64,000 nt of DNA, from positions 806,001 through 870,000 of the forward strand of contig NZ_CP080437.1 in assembly GCF_021216655.1 (NCBI RefSeq), given 5' to 3'. Source of the DNA: Clavibacter michiganensis (lineage in GTDB: Bacteria; Actinomycetota; Actinomycetes; Actinomycetales; Microbacteriaceae). Positions 1 through 8,787 of the stretch are shown piece after piece (position 1 is the stretch's first letter; the number at the start of each line of letters is the position of its first letter). Below the pieces are notes generated by a model, which saw only the letters and a program-made list of their open reading frames with translations, did no database searches and had not been told where the DNA came from. The position numbers and the translations under genes were made by a program.

Positions 1-1029
1 GCGCACCGCCTCCGCAGCTGGCGCTGGTACCCGCACGACTGGCTGCGGTTCGCCCTCCCGTGGAACATCAACCAGAACAGCGCGCGGATCCTCGACGCCG
101 TCCAGCCCGACGTCGTGCACTTCCAGTCGCACATCGTGACCGGCCGAGGCCTCAGCATCGAGGCCGAGAAGCGCGGGATCCGCATCATCGGCACCAACCA
201 CTTCATGCCGGAGAACATGCTCCAGCACACGCTGCTGCCGGTGGCGTGGCAGGACAAGGCCATCTCCATGGCGTGGAAGGCCGCGCGCCGCACCTTCGGG
301 CGCGCCGAGGCCGTCACCACGCCCACGCGTCGCGCCGCCCAGTTCCTCGAGCGCTACACGGGCCTCTCCGGCGTCATCGCCATCTCGTGCGGCATCGACG
401 CGGCGAACTACACGCCCGACTTCGCGCCGCGCACCCGCAACCGCATCGTGTTCGTCGGTCGCGTGACGGGGGAGAAGCAGATCGACGTGCTCCTGCGCGC
501 GTTCGCGATCCTGCCGCAGGCGCTCGACGCGGAGCTCGAGATCGTCGGCGGGGGAGACCAGAAGACGGCGCTCGAGAAGCTCGCCGCCGACCTCGGCATC
601 GCCGATCGCACCACCTTCACCGGCTACGTCTCCGACGAGGAGCTGCGCCGCGCCTACACGCGCGCGACCGTGCTGGCGATGCCGAGCATCGCCGAGCTGC
701 AGTCCATCGTGACGATGGAGGCGATGGCGTCCGCGCTGCCGGTCGTGGCGGCCGACGCCATGGCCCTCCCGCACCTCGTCCACGACGGCGAGAACGGCTA
801 CCTCTTCCGCCCGGGCGACGTCGACGACCTCGCCGCGAAGCTGCGTCGCGTGCTCGAGCTGCCCGAGGAGGAGCTCCAGCGCATGAAGCGCGAGAGCCTC
901 GCGGTGGTGGCCACGCACGACATCGAGCGTACGATCTCGACGTTCGAGAGCCTGTATCGTGGCGAGTCCGTGGCCGCGCCGGTCACGGACGAGGCACGCG
1001 GACGCACGGACGGCCACACCGCCGTCTAG
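1..1029 (+). CDS. GT4 glycosyltransferase, 5' end outside window
   Basis: The frame is open from the first base, so the N-terminus is missing; about 342 residues remain. The C-terminal half is a typical GT-B family 4 donor domain. It starts with FVGRVTGEKQ (about residue 150) and includes IVGGGDQ and a block containing SIAELQSIVTMEAMAS, whose acidic residues usually contact the nucleotide sugar. This block resembles actinobacterial glycolipid or mannosyl transferases of the MgtA/PimB' type. A cytoplasmic or membrane-associated enzyme adding a hexose to a lipid or glycan is likely; the substrate cannot be read from the sequence. The gene ends 11 bp before a tRNA and is not obviously part of the exopolysaccharide operon. 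Confidence 0.85.
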   Translation, partial: AHRLRSWRWYPHDWLRFALPWNINQNSARILDAVQPDVVHFQSHIVTGRGLSIEAEKRGIRIIGTNHFMPENMLQHTLLPVAWQDKAISMAWKAARRTFGRAEAVTTPTRRAAQFLERYTGLSGVIAISCGIDAANYTPDFAPRTRNRIVFVGRVTGEKQIDVLLRAFAILPQALDAELEIVGGGDQKTALEKLAADLGIADRTTFTGYVSDEELRRAYTRATVLAMPSIAELQSIVTMEAMASALPVVAADAMALPHLVHDGENGYLFRPGDVDDLAAKLRRVLELPEEELQRMKRESLAVVATHDIERTISTFESLYRGESVAAPVTDEARGRTDGHTAV

Positions 1030-1040
1030 GCACGCCGCTC

Positions 1041-1114
1041 GGGGCGGTAGCTCAGCTGGTCAGAGCAGCGGACTCATAATCCGTCGGTCATGGGTTCAAG
1101 TCCCATCCGCCCTA
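1041..1114 (+). tRNA. tRNA with CAU anticodon (tRNA-Met, possibly tRNA-Ile2)
   Basis: The cloverleaf folds cleanly: acceptor GGGGCGG pairs with CCGCCCT (first pair G:U), the D arm is GCTC...GAGC, the anticodon loop is CTCATAA (anticodon CAT) and the T arm is ATGGG-TTCAAGT-CCCAT. The discriminator is A and CCA is not encoded. A CAU anticodon is used by elongator Met, initiator Met and lysidine-modified Ile2. The start and D loop do not look like the initiator. Elongator Met is the default call; Ile2 cannot be excluded by eye. Confidence 0.9.
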
Positions 1115-1363
1115 CTCCCGCGCCCACGCACGCGATCGACCGCCCCGCGGCCCGCGCCCGCTCACGTGACCCCCTCGGACTGGGGTCCGCGCCGCCCTAG
1201 CACGATGCCGCACCGACCGCCACGGCGATGTCCGCTCTATTACCATGGGTACCGAAATCACCCCGGTCGCGGGGGCCCGGAGGGTGCCCGACGACCGCCA
1301 CCGGCCACCCGCCGACGAGGCGCGCCAGCGCGCGTCGGGCCCGCCGCCACCCGCGAGGACACG

Positions 1364-3556
1364 ATGACGAGCACGCGACCCACCCGCACGAGCCGATCCA
1401 CGACGGTCGCGCCGGAGGGTTCGAGCACGCGGTCGTTCCGCGGCGACATCCAGGGCCTCCGCGCCCTCGCCGTGGTCGCGGTCATCCTCGATCACCTGCT
1501 CGCGTGGCCGTCCGGCGGCTTCCTCGGCGTCGACGTCTTCTTCGTGATCTCGGGCTTCATCATCACGTCGCTCCTGCTGCGCCAGCACGACAAGCGCGGC
1601 CGGATCTCCTTCGCCGAGTTCTACCGCAAGCGCGTCAAGCGCATCCTCCCGGCCTCGACCGCCGTGCTCCTCGTCACCGTGCTCGCGAGCTGGATGGTGT
1701 TCCTCTCCGGCCGCGCCTCGGCGATCGCGTGGGACAGCGTCGCCGCGTTCTTCTTCGTCGCCAACTGGCGCTTCGCCGCGACCGACACCGACTACTGGGC
1801 CGCCGACAGCGCCGTCTCGCCCGTGCAGCACTACTGGTCGCTCGGCGTGGAGGAGCAGTTCTACGTCGTCTGGCCGATCCTCCTCACGCTCGGCCTCGCG
1901 CTCTCGCTGAGGCTCCGCGGGCCGGGCCGCTACCGCGGGATCCTCACCGCGATCCTCGTCGTCATCACGGTCGGCTCGTTCGCCTGGGCCATGGCGGACA
2001 CCGCGGGGAACGCCGCCGTCGCGTACTTCTCCACGCTCTCCCGCGCCTGGGAGCTCGGCATCGGGGCGCTGCTCGCCGTCGCCACGCCGCTGCTGCGCCG
2101 CATCCCGGACGCCGCGCGTCCCGTCATGGCGTACGCCGGCATCGCCGTCATCGCCTACGGGCTCTTCGCGCTGAGCAGCGACTCGCCGATCCCCGCGCCC
2201 GGATCCGCGATCCCCGTCGTCGGCGCCGCGCTCATCATCGCCGGCGGCACTGGCGGCGCCCAGCGCTTCCTCTGGCCGCTCACGAACCCGGTCTCGCGCT
2301 ACCTCGGCGACATCTCGTACTCGCTCTACCTGTGGCACTTCCCGGTCATCGTGATCCTCGCGGCCGTCTCCGACACCGCGGGGCTCGGCTACCCCATCAT
2401 CGTGCTCGTGCTCACCCTCGGCCTCTCGGTGCTCTCGTACCACGGCCTCGAGGACCCCATCCGCCGCTCGCACTGGCTCGAGCCCGGCGCCGCGGCGCGC
2501 CGGAAGAAGAAGCGCGCGCGCCGCCGTCCCGGGTTCGGCGCGTCGACGGGCACGAAGGTCGCGGCCCTCGGCACGGCCGCGCTGCTCACGGTCACCTTCA
2601 TCAGCCTCGCCGTCGTCCGGCAGCAGGAGATCCAAGAGGCGTCGCGCATCGCCCCGGGCCCGGCCGCGTCCGGCGAGGAGGACCCCGCGGTCGACGCCGT
2701 GCTCGCCGACGGCGACCTCGGCGCGCTGCAGGGCCAGATCCGCGACGCCCTCGGCGCGACCAGCTGGCCCGCGCTCGACCCCGCGATCGACGGGCTCGAG
2801 AGGTCCGCCGTCCCCGTCGAGGACGGCCAGGGCTGCGGCCGCACCGACGTGGCGAACCCGCGCTCCTGCTCCTTCGGCGACAGCCGGAAGCCCACGATCA
2901 TGGTCCTCGGCGACTCGACCGGCATCACCCTGCTGCCCACGGTGCGCGCCATGTTCGAGGCGACGCACCACATCCGCGGGCTCACCTTCGCCGGCTGCGC
3001 CGTCATGGACGTCCAGTGGGACTTCCCCGACGCGTCCACCGAGGGCGGATGCCTGGACTTCCGGGAGCAGGCGATCGCCGCGATCCAGGAGGAGAAGCCG
3101 GAGATCCTGTTCGTCAGCAACAGCTACGGGCAGATCCTCAAGCTCGCCTCGAAGGCCACGGGCGACGACGCGGTGGCCGAGTGGTCCGCGGGCGTCCAGA
3201 GCACGGTCGGCCAGGTCCGCGACAGCGTCGGCAAGGTCGTCCTGGTCTCGTCCCCGCCGACCGGCCAGCCGCTCGAGACGTGCGCGACGAAGGTCTCGAC
3301 GCCCGCCGACTGCCAGGCCTCGATACCGGGCGCCTGGAAGGTGGGGGACCGCGCGCAGGAGGACTCGGCCGCCGCGATGGGCATCGCCTACGTCGACACC
3401 TCGTCGCTGTTCTGCTGGGAGGGGAGCTGCCCGTCCTTCGTCGGCAGCACGCCCACCAAGCGCGACAGCGTCCACACCACGCCGCAGTACGCGGCCGTCA
3501 TCACGCCGGCGTTCCGGCAGATGCTCGACGAGGCGCTGGCGGGCGTCCCGGCCTGA
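1364..3556 (+). CDS. OafA-type acyltransferase with C-terminal SGNH domain
   Basis: A 730-residue membrane acyltransferase (Acyltransferase_3 family) fused to a C-terminal SGNH-hydrolase-like domain, the architecture of OafA and peptidoglycan or O-antigen O-acetylases. The N-terminal part has RGDIQGLRALAV, then GFLGVDVFFVISGF and a YRKRVKRILPA loop, followed by about ten hydrophobic segments to roughly residue 410. The SGNH part has a nucleophile block VLGDSTG near residue 515 and an Asp/His block DSVHTT near residue 705. Start chosen at 1364 because GAGGA lies 7 nt upstream and the family begins just before RGDIQG. It probably acetylates a cell-wall or extracellular glycan, and may contribute to the adjacent exopolysaccharide locus, but it is convergent with it. 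Confidence 0.88.
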   Translation: MTSTRPTRTSRSTTVAPEGSSTRSFRGDIQGLRALAVVAVILDHLLAWPSGGFLGVDVFFVISGFIITSLLLRQHDKRGRISFAEFYRKRVKRILPASTAVLLVTVLASWMVFLSGRASAIAWDSVAAFFFVANWRFAATDTDYWAADSAVSPVQHYWSLGVEEQFYVVWPILLTLGLALSLRLRGPGRYRGILTAILVVITVGSFAWAMADTAGNAAVAYFSTLSRAWELGIGALLAVATPLLRRIPDAARPVMAYAGIAVIAYGLFALSSDSPIPAPGSAIPVVGAALIIAGGTGGAQRFLWPLTNPVSRYLGDISYSLYLWHFPVIVILAAVSDTAGLGYPIIVLVLTLGLSVLSYHGLEDPIRRSHWLEPGAAARRKKKRARRRPGFGASTGTKVAALGTAALLTVTFISLAVVRQQEIQEASRIAPGPAASGEEDPAVDAVLADGDLGALQGQIRDALGATSWPALDPAIDGLERSAVPVEDGQGCGRTDVANPRSCSFGDSRKPTIMVLGDSTGITLLPTVRAMFEATHHIRGLTFAGCAVMDVQWDFPDASTEGGCLDFREQAIAAIQEEKPEILFVSNSYGQILKLASKATGDDAVAEWSAGVQSTVGQVRDSVGKVVLVSSPPTGQPLETCATKVSTPADCQASIPGAWKVGDRAQEDSAAAMGIAYVDTSSLFCWEGSCPSFVGSTPTKRDSVHTTPQYAAVITPAFRQMLDEALAGVPA

Positions 3557-3605
3557 TCCACGGGCACGGGTCGGGCGCATCCGTCCTCGCCCGGGCGCAC
3601 GACGA

Positions 3606-3639
3606 CGACGGCCGCCGCGCGGGTGCGCGACGGCCGTCG
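3606..3639. terminator. hairpin between convergent genes
   Basis: CGACGGCCG and CGGCCGTCG form a 9-bp stem with a further GCGC/GCGC inner pairing, placed between the convergent acyltransferase and fcl genes. There is no T-tract, as is common in high-GC actinobacteria. It could serve both strands. Confidence 0.5.
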
Positions 3640-3655
3640 GTCCGAACGGGAGCGG

Positions 3656-4660
3656 CTACTCCCGGAGCGTCGTGATGTGCTCCCGGTACCACTCGACCGT
3701 GGAGCGCAGGCCATCGTCGAGCCCGATGGAGGAGGTCCACCCGGCGTCCGCGAGCTTGGACACGTCGAGCAGCTTCTGCGGCGTGCCGTCCGGCTTCGAG
3801 GTGTCCCACTCCGTACGTCCCTCGTAGCCGACCACGCGCGCGATGGTCTCCGCGATCTCGCGGATCGTGACGTCGCTGCCCGTGCCCACGTTGACCTGCT
3901 CGGGCCCGTCGTAGTGCTCCAGCAGGTGGAGGCACGCGGCGGCCATGTCGTCGACGTGCAGGAACTCGCGGCGCGGCGTGCCGGTGCCCCAGTTCGTCAC
4001 CGACTCCGCGCCGGACGCGCGCGCCTCGTCGTAGCGGCGGATGAGCGCGGGCAGCACGTGCGACCCCTGGGGCGAGAAGTTGTCGCCCGGCCCGTAGAGG
4101 TTCGTCGGCATGGCCGAGATCCACGGCAGCCCGTACTGGCGGCGCACGGCCTGGATCTGCATGATGCCCGCGATCTTCGCGATCGCGTACGCGTCGTTGG
4201 TCGGCTCGAGGTGGCCGGTGAGGAGGCTGTCCTCGGTGATCGGCTGCGGCGCGAGCTTCGGGTAGATGCACGAGGAGCCGAGGAACAGCAGGCGGTCGAC
4301 GCCGTGCGCGAGCGCGGCGTCGAGCACGTTGACCTGGATCCGGAGGTTGTCGCTGAGGAAGTCGACCGGGTACGTGCTGTTCGCGAGGATCCCGCCGACC
4401 TTCGCGGCTGCGAGCACGACGTGCACCGGCTTCGCCTCGGCGAAGAACGCGAAGACCGCGTCGCGGTCCTTGAGGTCGAGCTCGGCTGAGGTGCGGCCGA
4501 TCACGTCGGTGAAGCCCTCGGCCTCGAGCCGGCGGACGATCGCCGACCCGACGAGCCCGCGGTGGCCGGCCACGTAGACCCGGGCCGAGCGGTCGAGCGG
4601 CGCGGGCGTGAACGCGACGGCGTCCCGCTCGTCGGCGGAGGACGCGGCGGAGGCGCTCAC
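3656..4660 (-). CDS. fcl: GDP-L-fucose synthase
   Basis: A 334-residue short-chain dehydrogenase that epimerises and reduces GDP-4-keto-6-deoxymannose to GDP-L-fucose with NADPH. Seen directly: a Rossmann GHRGLVGS near residue 30, a SSCIYPK block with the catalytic Ser, the YAIAK catalytic Tyr/Lys pair, and NLYGPGDNF. The N-terminal 20 residues are a Ser/Ala-rich extension. A GTG start at 4660 overlaps the gmd stop by 4 bp (GTGA), so the two genes are translationally coupled. With gmd it supplies GDP-fucose to the exopolysaccharide glycosyltransferases on the other strand. Confidence 0.93.
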   Translation of the reverse strand: MSASAASSADERDAVAFTPAPLDRSARVYVAGHRGLVGSAIVRRLEAEGFTDVIGRTSAELDLKDRDAVFAFFAEAKPVHVVLAAAKVGGILANSTYPVDFLSDNLRIQVNVLDAALAHGVDRLLFLGSSCIYPKLAPQPITEDSLLTGHLEPTNDAYAIAKIAGIMQIQAVRRQYGLPWISAMPTNLYGPGDNFSPQGSHVLPALIRRYDEARASGAESVTNWGTGTPRREFLHVDDMAAACLHLLEHYDGPEQVNVGTGSDVTIREIAETIARVVGYEGRTEWDTSKPDGTPQKLLDVSKLADAGWTSSIGLDDGLRSTVEWYREHITTLRE

Positions 4661-5709
4661 GCGTCGGCCGCGGTCGGCTCGGCCGTGCCCCAGCTCGCGA
4701 GCTTCACGGAGTCGATCCACGGGCGCCCCTCGGCCTCGAGGGCGGCGATGTCGGCGTCCACCATGATCCGGGCGAGCATCGTGGTGTCGACCGTGGCCTT
4801 CCAGCCCAGCTTCTCGTGGGCCTTCGTGGCGTCGCCCACCAGGGCGTCGACCTCGGTGGGGCGGAGGTAGCGCGGGTCGAACCGCACGTGCTCGGACCAG
4901 TCGAGGCCGGCGTGCGAGAACGCGGTCTCGAGGAAGTCGCGCACGGTGAAGTTGCCGCCGGTCGCGAGCACGAAGTCGTCGGGCTCGTCGGCCTGCAGCA
5001 TGCGCCACATGCCCTCGACGTACTCGGCGGCGTAGCCCCAGTCGCGGATGCTGTCGAGGTTGCCGAGGTAGACGTGGTCCTGCGTTCCGGCCTTGATGGC
5101 GGCGACCGCCCGCGTGATCTTGCGCGTCACGAACGTCTCGCCGCGGCGGGGCGACTCGTGGTTGAACAGGATCCCGTTGACGGCGAACATGTCGTACGCC
5201 TCGCGGTAGTTCTTCGTGATCCAGAAGCTGTAGAGCTTCGCGGCCCCGTACGGCGAGCGCGGGTAGAACGGCGTGGTCTCGCTCTGCGGCGGGGGAGTGG
5301 CCCCGTACAGCTCGCTCGAGGAGGCCTGGTAGAAGCGGGTCTCGATGCCCGACAGCCGCACGGCCTCGAGCAGCCGGATGGTGCCGGTGCCCGTCGTGTC
5401 GGCGGTGTGCTCCGGCTCGTCGAACGAGACCCGCACGTGCGACTGGGCAGCGAGGTTGTAGACCTCGTCGGGCTGGATCTGCATCATCAGCGTCGTGAGG
5501 CGCGATCCGTCGCTCAGGTCGCCGTAGTGGAGGAAGAGCTTCGCGCCGTCCTCGTGCGGGTCCTGGTACAGGTGGTCGATGCGGGACGTGTTGAACGTCG
5601 ACGAGCGGCGGATGAGGCCGTGGACCTCGTAGCCCTTGGCGAGCAGCAGCTCCGCCAGGTACGAGCCGTCCTGCCCGGTGATGCCGGTGATGAAAGCCTT
5701 CTTGGCCAT
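4657..5709 (-). CDS. gmd: GDP-mannose 4,6-dehydratase
   Basis: A 350-residue protein of the usual family length. It converts GDP-D-mannose to GDP-4-keto-6-deoxy-D-mannose, the first step to GDP-L-fucose. It has the NADP-binding [10 protein letters not shown] at the N-terminus, the diagnostic [15 protein letters not shown] segment, a SSSELYG block and the catalytic YGAAKLYS. The ATG start follows a G-rich ribosome binding site (GGGGGATCC). First gene of the fcl-gmd pair and divergent from the main exopolysaccharide run. Confidence 0.96.
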   Translation of the reverse strand: MAKKAFITGITGQDGSYLAELLLAKGYEVHGLIRRSSTFNTSRIDHLYQDPHEDGAKLFLHYGDLSDGSRLTTLMMQIQPDEVYNLAAQSHVRVSFDEPEHTADTTGTGTIRLLEAVRLSGIETRFYQASSSELYGATPPPQSETTPFYPRSPYGAAKLYSFWITKNYREAYDMFAVNGILFNHESPRRGETFVTRKITRAVAAIKAGTQDHVYLGNLDSIRDWGYAAEYVEGMWRMLQADEPDDFVLATGGNFTVRDFLETAFSHAGLDWSEHVRFDPRYLRPTEVDALVGDATKAHEKLGWKATVDTTMLARIMVDADIAALEAEGRPWIDSVKLASWGTAEPTAADA

Positions 5710-5785
5710 GGATCCCCCCAGATTCTCATGCGATGCGACGCGACGGCGGCGGGGCAGTCGCCCGGCGCGGCCGTCCGTCCGATCG

Positions 5786-5816
5786 AATCTAACGTGACGG
5801 CGGCGCTCGGCGGCAA
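5786..5816 (-). promoter_or_regulatory. putative gmd-fcl promoter
   Basis: On the minus strand TTGCCG (5816-5811) and TAGATT (5791-5786) sit 19 bp apart, about 75 bp upstream of gmd, in the 170-bp divergent region. The spacing is slightly long. No other good -10 box is visible nearby for gmd. Confidence 0.35.
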
Positions 5817-5879
5817 TCGGGGTACGGCGCCGCGCGGTCCGTTAACGACATCGAAACCTCCAGGCACCAGAATGGGGAC

Positions 5880-7166
5880 ATGGGGGATTTGAGCACGACC
5901 GACGCTGCGCGCACGCAGACGGCGGACCTGGGGGGCCTCACGGTCTGCCTGGTCGGCATCAACTACTGGCCGGAGACCACGGGCATCGCGCCGTACACGA
6001 CCGCGATGGCCGAGGCGCTCACCGACGCGGGGGCGTCGGTGCACGTGGTCACCGGGATACCGCACTACCCGCAGTGGAAGCTGCAGGACGAGCGGTACGC
6101 CGAGGGCAGGCGATGGGAGGAGATGCGCGACGGCGTCCGCATCACCCGCGTCCGCCACACCATCCCGGAGACGCCGGACCTCGCGGGCCGGGCCAAGCTC
6201 GAGGCCAGCTTCCTGCGCGGGGCGCTCCGAGAGGTACGGAGGGACACGAGCGAGGTCGTCATCGCGGTCACGCCGTCGCTCGCCGGCCTCGCCGCCGGAG
6301 CGCTGGGTCGCGGCCGTCGGCCGTTCGGCGTGCTGGTCCAGGACCTCACGGGCAACGCCGCGGGGGAGTCGGGCACCACAGGGGGCCGCGCGTCGCGCCT
6401 CATCGCGTCAGGGGAGTACGCGCTCCTCCGCCGGGCCGACCGCATCGGCGTCATCACGCCGCGCTTCGGCGACCTGCTCATCCAGCAGGGCCTGCCCGAC
6501 GCATCCATCTCCGGGCTCCCGAACTTCACGCACATCACGCCGGTGGACGTCTCCACCGCGGCCGCCCGCACCCGGCTCGGCTGGACCCGGGACGCGTTCA
6601 CCGTGGTCCACACCGGCAACATGGGGATGAAGCAGGGGCTGGAGTCGGTCGTCGAGGCCGCGCGCCTCTCGGACGAGCGCGACCTCGGCATCGAGTTCGT
6701 GCTCGTGGGCGACGGCAACCAGCGGGCCGCCCTCGAGGCGCAGGGTGCCGGGATCCGGTCGCTCCGCTTCGTCCCGCCGCTCGACGGCGACGACTACCCG
6801 TACGCCCTGGCCGCGGCCGACGCGCTCCTGCTGAACGAGAAGCCGGGAGTGCGCGAGATGAGCATGCCGTCGAAGCTCACGTCGTACACGAGCAGCCGGC
6901 GTCCGATCATCGCCGCGGTCGAGGACGGCGGCATCACCGAGAGCGTCGTGCGCGAGCACGGGGCGGCGGCCATCATCCCGCCGGGCGACCCGGAACGGCT
7001 CCTCCAGGCGGCGCAGGACCTGCGCTGCGACACCGAGGGCGCCGCGGTCCTCACGACCGCCGCGCAGCGGATGTACCAGAACCGGTACTCGCCCGTGAGC
7101 GCCCATGCCAGGTACGTGCGGTTCGCGCAGTCGCTGGCCACCATGGGCGCCGGGGTGCGCGCGTGA
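5880..7166 (+). CDS. WcaI-like GT4 glycosyltransferase
   Basis: A 428-residue GT-B glycosyltransferase that starts the plus-strand exopolysaccharide run. The N-terminal acceptor domain has INYWPETTGIAPYT and VTGIPHYPQW, a signature of the colanic-acid WcaI group, where the enzyme adds a sugar to the lipid-linked repeat. The C-terminal donor domain has VHTGNMGMKQGLE and a late block with EKPGVREMSMPSKL. The start has GGGGAC immediately upstream and a CAGAAT box 6 nt before the ATG, so it may be SD-led or leaderless. It overlaps the next gene by 4 bp (GTGA). WcaI in Enterobacteria uses fucose; the donor here is not proven. Confidence 0.85.
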   Translation: MGDLSTTDAARTQTADLGGLTVCLVGINYWPETTGIAPYTTAMAEALTDAGASVHVVTGIPHYPQWKLQDERYAEGRRWEEMRDGVRITRVRHTIPETPDLAGRAKLEASFLRGALREVRRDTSEVVIAVTPSLAGLAAGALGRGRRPFGVLVQDLTGNAAGESGTTGGRASRLIASGEYALLRRADRIGVITPRFGDLLIQQGLPDASISGLPNFTHITPVDVSTAAARTRLGWTRDAFTVVHTGNMGMKQGLESVVEAARLSDERDLGIEFVLVGDGNQRAALEAQGAGIRSLRFVPPLDGDDYPYALAAADALLLNEKPGVREMSMPSKLTSYTSSRRPIIAAVEDGGITESVVREHGAAAIIPPGDPERLLQAAQDLRCDTEGAAVLTTAAQRMYQNRYSPVSAHARYVRFAQSLATMGAGVRA

Positions 7167-7747
7167 CGGCGGCGCAGGATCCCTCGACCGCCGTCCCGGT
7201 GATCGACCTCTCCCAGGCGCCCGGCGAGCACCAGGCCTGGGACCGTCCGAAGCGCACGGTCTACCTCTGGGCCGTGGTCGAGCTGCTCCTCGTCACGAAC
7301 CCGTGGCAGATCAGCTCGTCGCTGCGCGTCCGCGCGCTCCGGGCGTTCGGCGCCGAGATCGGCGACGGCGTGGTCTTCCGGCCGCGCACGCGGGTGAGGT
7401 TCCCGTGGAAGCTGCGCATCGGCGACCGCTCGTGGATCGGCGAGGGCGTCTGGTTCCACAACCAGGACCTCATCACCGTCGGCCACGACGTCGTCCTCTC
7501 CCAGGAGACGATGCTCACCACGGGCAGCCACGCGCACCGGCGCGACATGGCCCTGATCACGCGCCCGATCGTCATCGAGCCGGGCGCGTGGATCACGTCG
7601 CGCTGCCTGGTCCTCGGCGGCGCGCACGTGGGCCGCTCGGCGCTGGCCCGGCCGATGACCGTCGTCGCGGGCGACGTGCCCGCCGACGCGATCGTCTCCG
7701 GCCCGGACTGCGCCGTCGTCGGCTCGCGCTTCGCCGGACGCCGCTGA
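7163..7747 (+). CDS. WcaF-like left-handed beta-helix acetyltransferase
   Basis: A 194-residue hexapeptide-repeat acetyltransferase, similar in length and layout to WcaF, which acetylates colanic-acid repeat units using acetyl-CoA. The conserved NPWQISSSLRVRALRAFGAEIG segment lies near residues 46-68. It is followed by hexapeptide turns, WIGEGVWFHNQD, a TTGSHAHRR block that carries the catalytic His, and a short terminal repeat. The GTG start overlaps the upstream stop. Cytoplasmic; likely decorates a sugar before export. The 104-bp gap that follows is the largest break in this otherwise overlapping operon. Confidence 0.86.
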   Translation: MTAAQDPSTAVPVIDLSQAPGEHQAWDRPKRTVYLWAVVELLLVTNPWQISSSLRVRALRAFGAEIGDGVVFRPRTRVRFPWKLRIGDRSWIGEGVWFHNQDLITVGHDVVLSQETMLTTGSHAHRRDMALITRPIVIEPGAWITSRCLVLGGAHVGRSALARPMTVVAGDVPADAIVSGPDCAVVGSRFAGRR

Positions 7748-7851
7748 CGCGCTCGTCCTCCGCGCCCCCGGCGCGCCCCGCGCCCCGTGCGCTCCCCGCT
7801 CCGCCGTCGACCGCACCTGCCGTCGGCGCCGCCCCGAACGAAGGCTCCACC

Positions 7852-8787
7852 ATGAACGGACTCCTGCTCGATCCCTCCATCTCGTCGGCCAACATCGGCG
7901 ACCAGATCATCCGCGAGAACGTCCTCCGGGCGCTCGACGGCGTGGTGCCGATCTCCGGCAGCCTGCCCACGCAGACGCGCCTGACGCGCAGCCAGCGCCG
8001 GACCGCCGCCGACGCCGAGCTGGCGATCGTGGGCGGCACGAACCTCCTCTCCTCGAACATGCCCTGGTACCGCCAGTGGAAGCTCGACCCGATCGTGGCG
8101 CGCAGCCTCAAGCACAAGGTCGTCCTGCTCGGCGTCGGCTGGTGGCAGTACCAGGACGAGCCGAACCGCTACACGACGCGCATGCTCAAGGAGGTCCTCG
8201 CCCCCGACCTCGTGCACTCCGTCCGCGACGAGTACACCAAGGTGCGCCTCGAGCGGATGGGCTTCCACGTCGTGAACACCGCGTGCCCGACCATGTGGGG
8301 CCTCGACCGGCACAACGGCGTCGAGAGCCCGCGTCCCGCGCAGGCGATCCTGACGCTCACCGACTACAACCGCGACGTCGCCGAGGACGAGTGGCTCATC
8401 GCCCTCGCCGCCGAGCACTACGAGCGCGTCGTCATCTGGCCGCAGTCGATCCGCGACGCCGCCTACGCGCGCACCCTGCAGGGCGACTTCACGACCGCGG
8501 AGCCGACGCTCGCCGCGTACGACGCGCTGCTGGCCGCCGGCGACTCCGACTACATCGGCACGCGCCTCCACGGCGGCGTCCGCGCGCTCGAGACGGGGGC
8601 GTGGGGCGTCATCGTCGCCGTCGACAACCGGGCGCTGGAGATCAGCCGCGACACCGGCCTCCCCGTGCACGCCCGCGGTGAGAGGGACGCGATCCGCGCG
8701 ACGGTCGAGCGCCGCGCGCCGCTGGACGTGCGGCTCCCGTATGACCAGATCACCGCCTGGAAGGCGCAGCTCCCGGTGGCCGGATGA
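7852..8787 (+). CDS. polysaccharide pyruvyl transferase family protein
   Basis: A 311-residue protein of the PS_pyruv_trans family, which transfers pyruvate from phosphoenolpyruvate to a sugar as a ketal, giving the polymer negative charge. Supporting segments are SANIGDQIIRENVL at the start, AIVGGTNLLSSN, LLGVGWWQYQ, and the late DYIGTRLHGGVRALE block with the conserved Arg-Leu-His-Gly. AAGG lies just upstream of the ATG. It overlaps the next gene by ATGA. Clavibacter exopolysaccharide is known to contain pyruvate, which fits. Confidence 0.86.
   Translation: MNGLLLDPSISSANIGDQIIRENVLRALDGVVPISGSLPTQTRLTRSQRRTAADAELAIVGGTNLLSSNMPWYRQWKLDPIVARSLKHKVVLLGVGWWQYQDEPNRYTTRMLKEVLAPDLVHSVRDEYTKVRLERMGFHVVNTACPTMWGLDRHNGVESPRPAQAILTLTDYNRDVAEDEWLIALAAEHYERVVIWPQSIRDAAYARTLQGDFTTAEPTLAAYDALLAAGDSDYIGTRLHGGVRALETGAWGVIVAVDNRALEISRDTGLPVHARGERDAIRATVERRAPLDVRLPYDQITAWKAQLPVAG

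Noticed and set aside
1245..1367. A 40-codon frame ending ATGA on the acyltransferase start, looking like an upstream coupled gene.
   Set aside because: Composition is Pro/Arg-rich, there is no ribosome binding site, and it probably reflects GC bias in the leader.
4660..5008. In-frame extension of fcl upstream of the GTG start.
   Set aside because: It is the antiparallel shadow of the gmd coding region in another frame; fcl homologues begin just after the GTG and the 4-bp overlap is typical.
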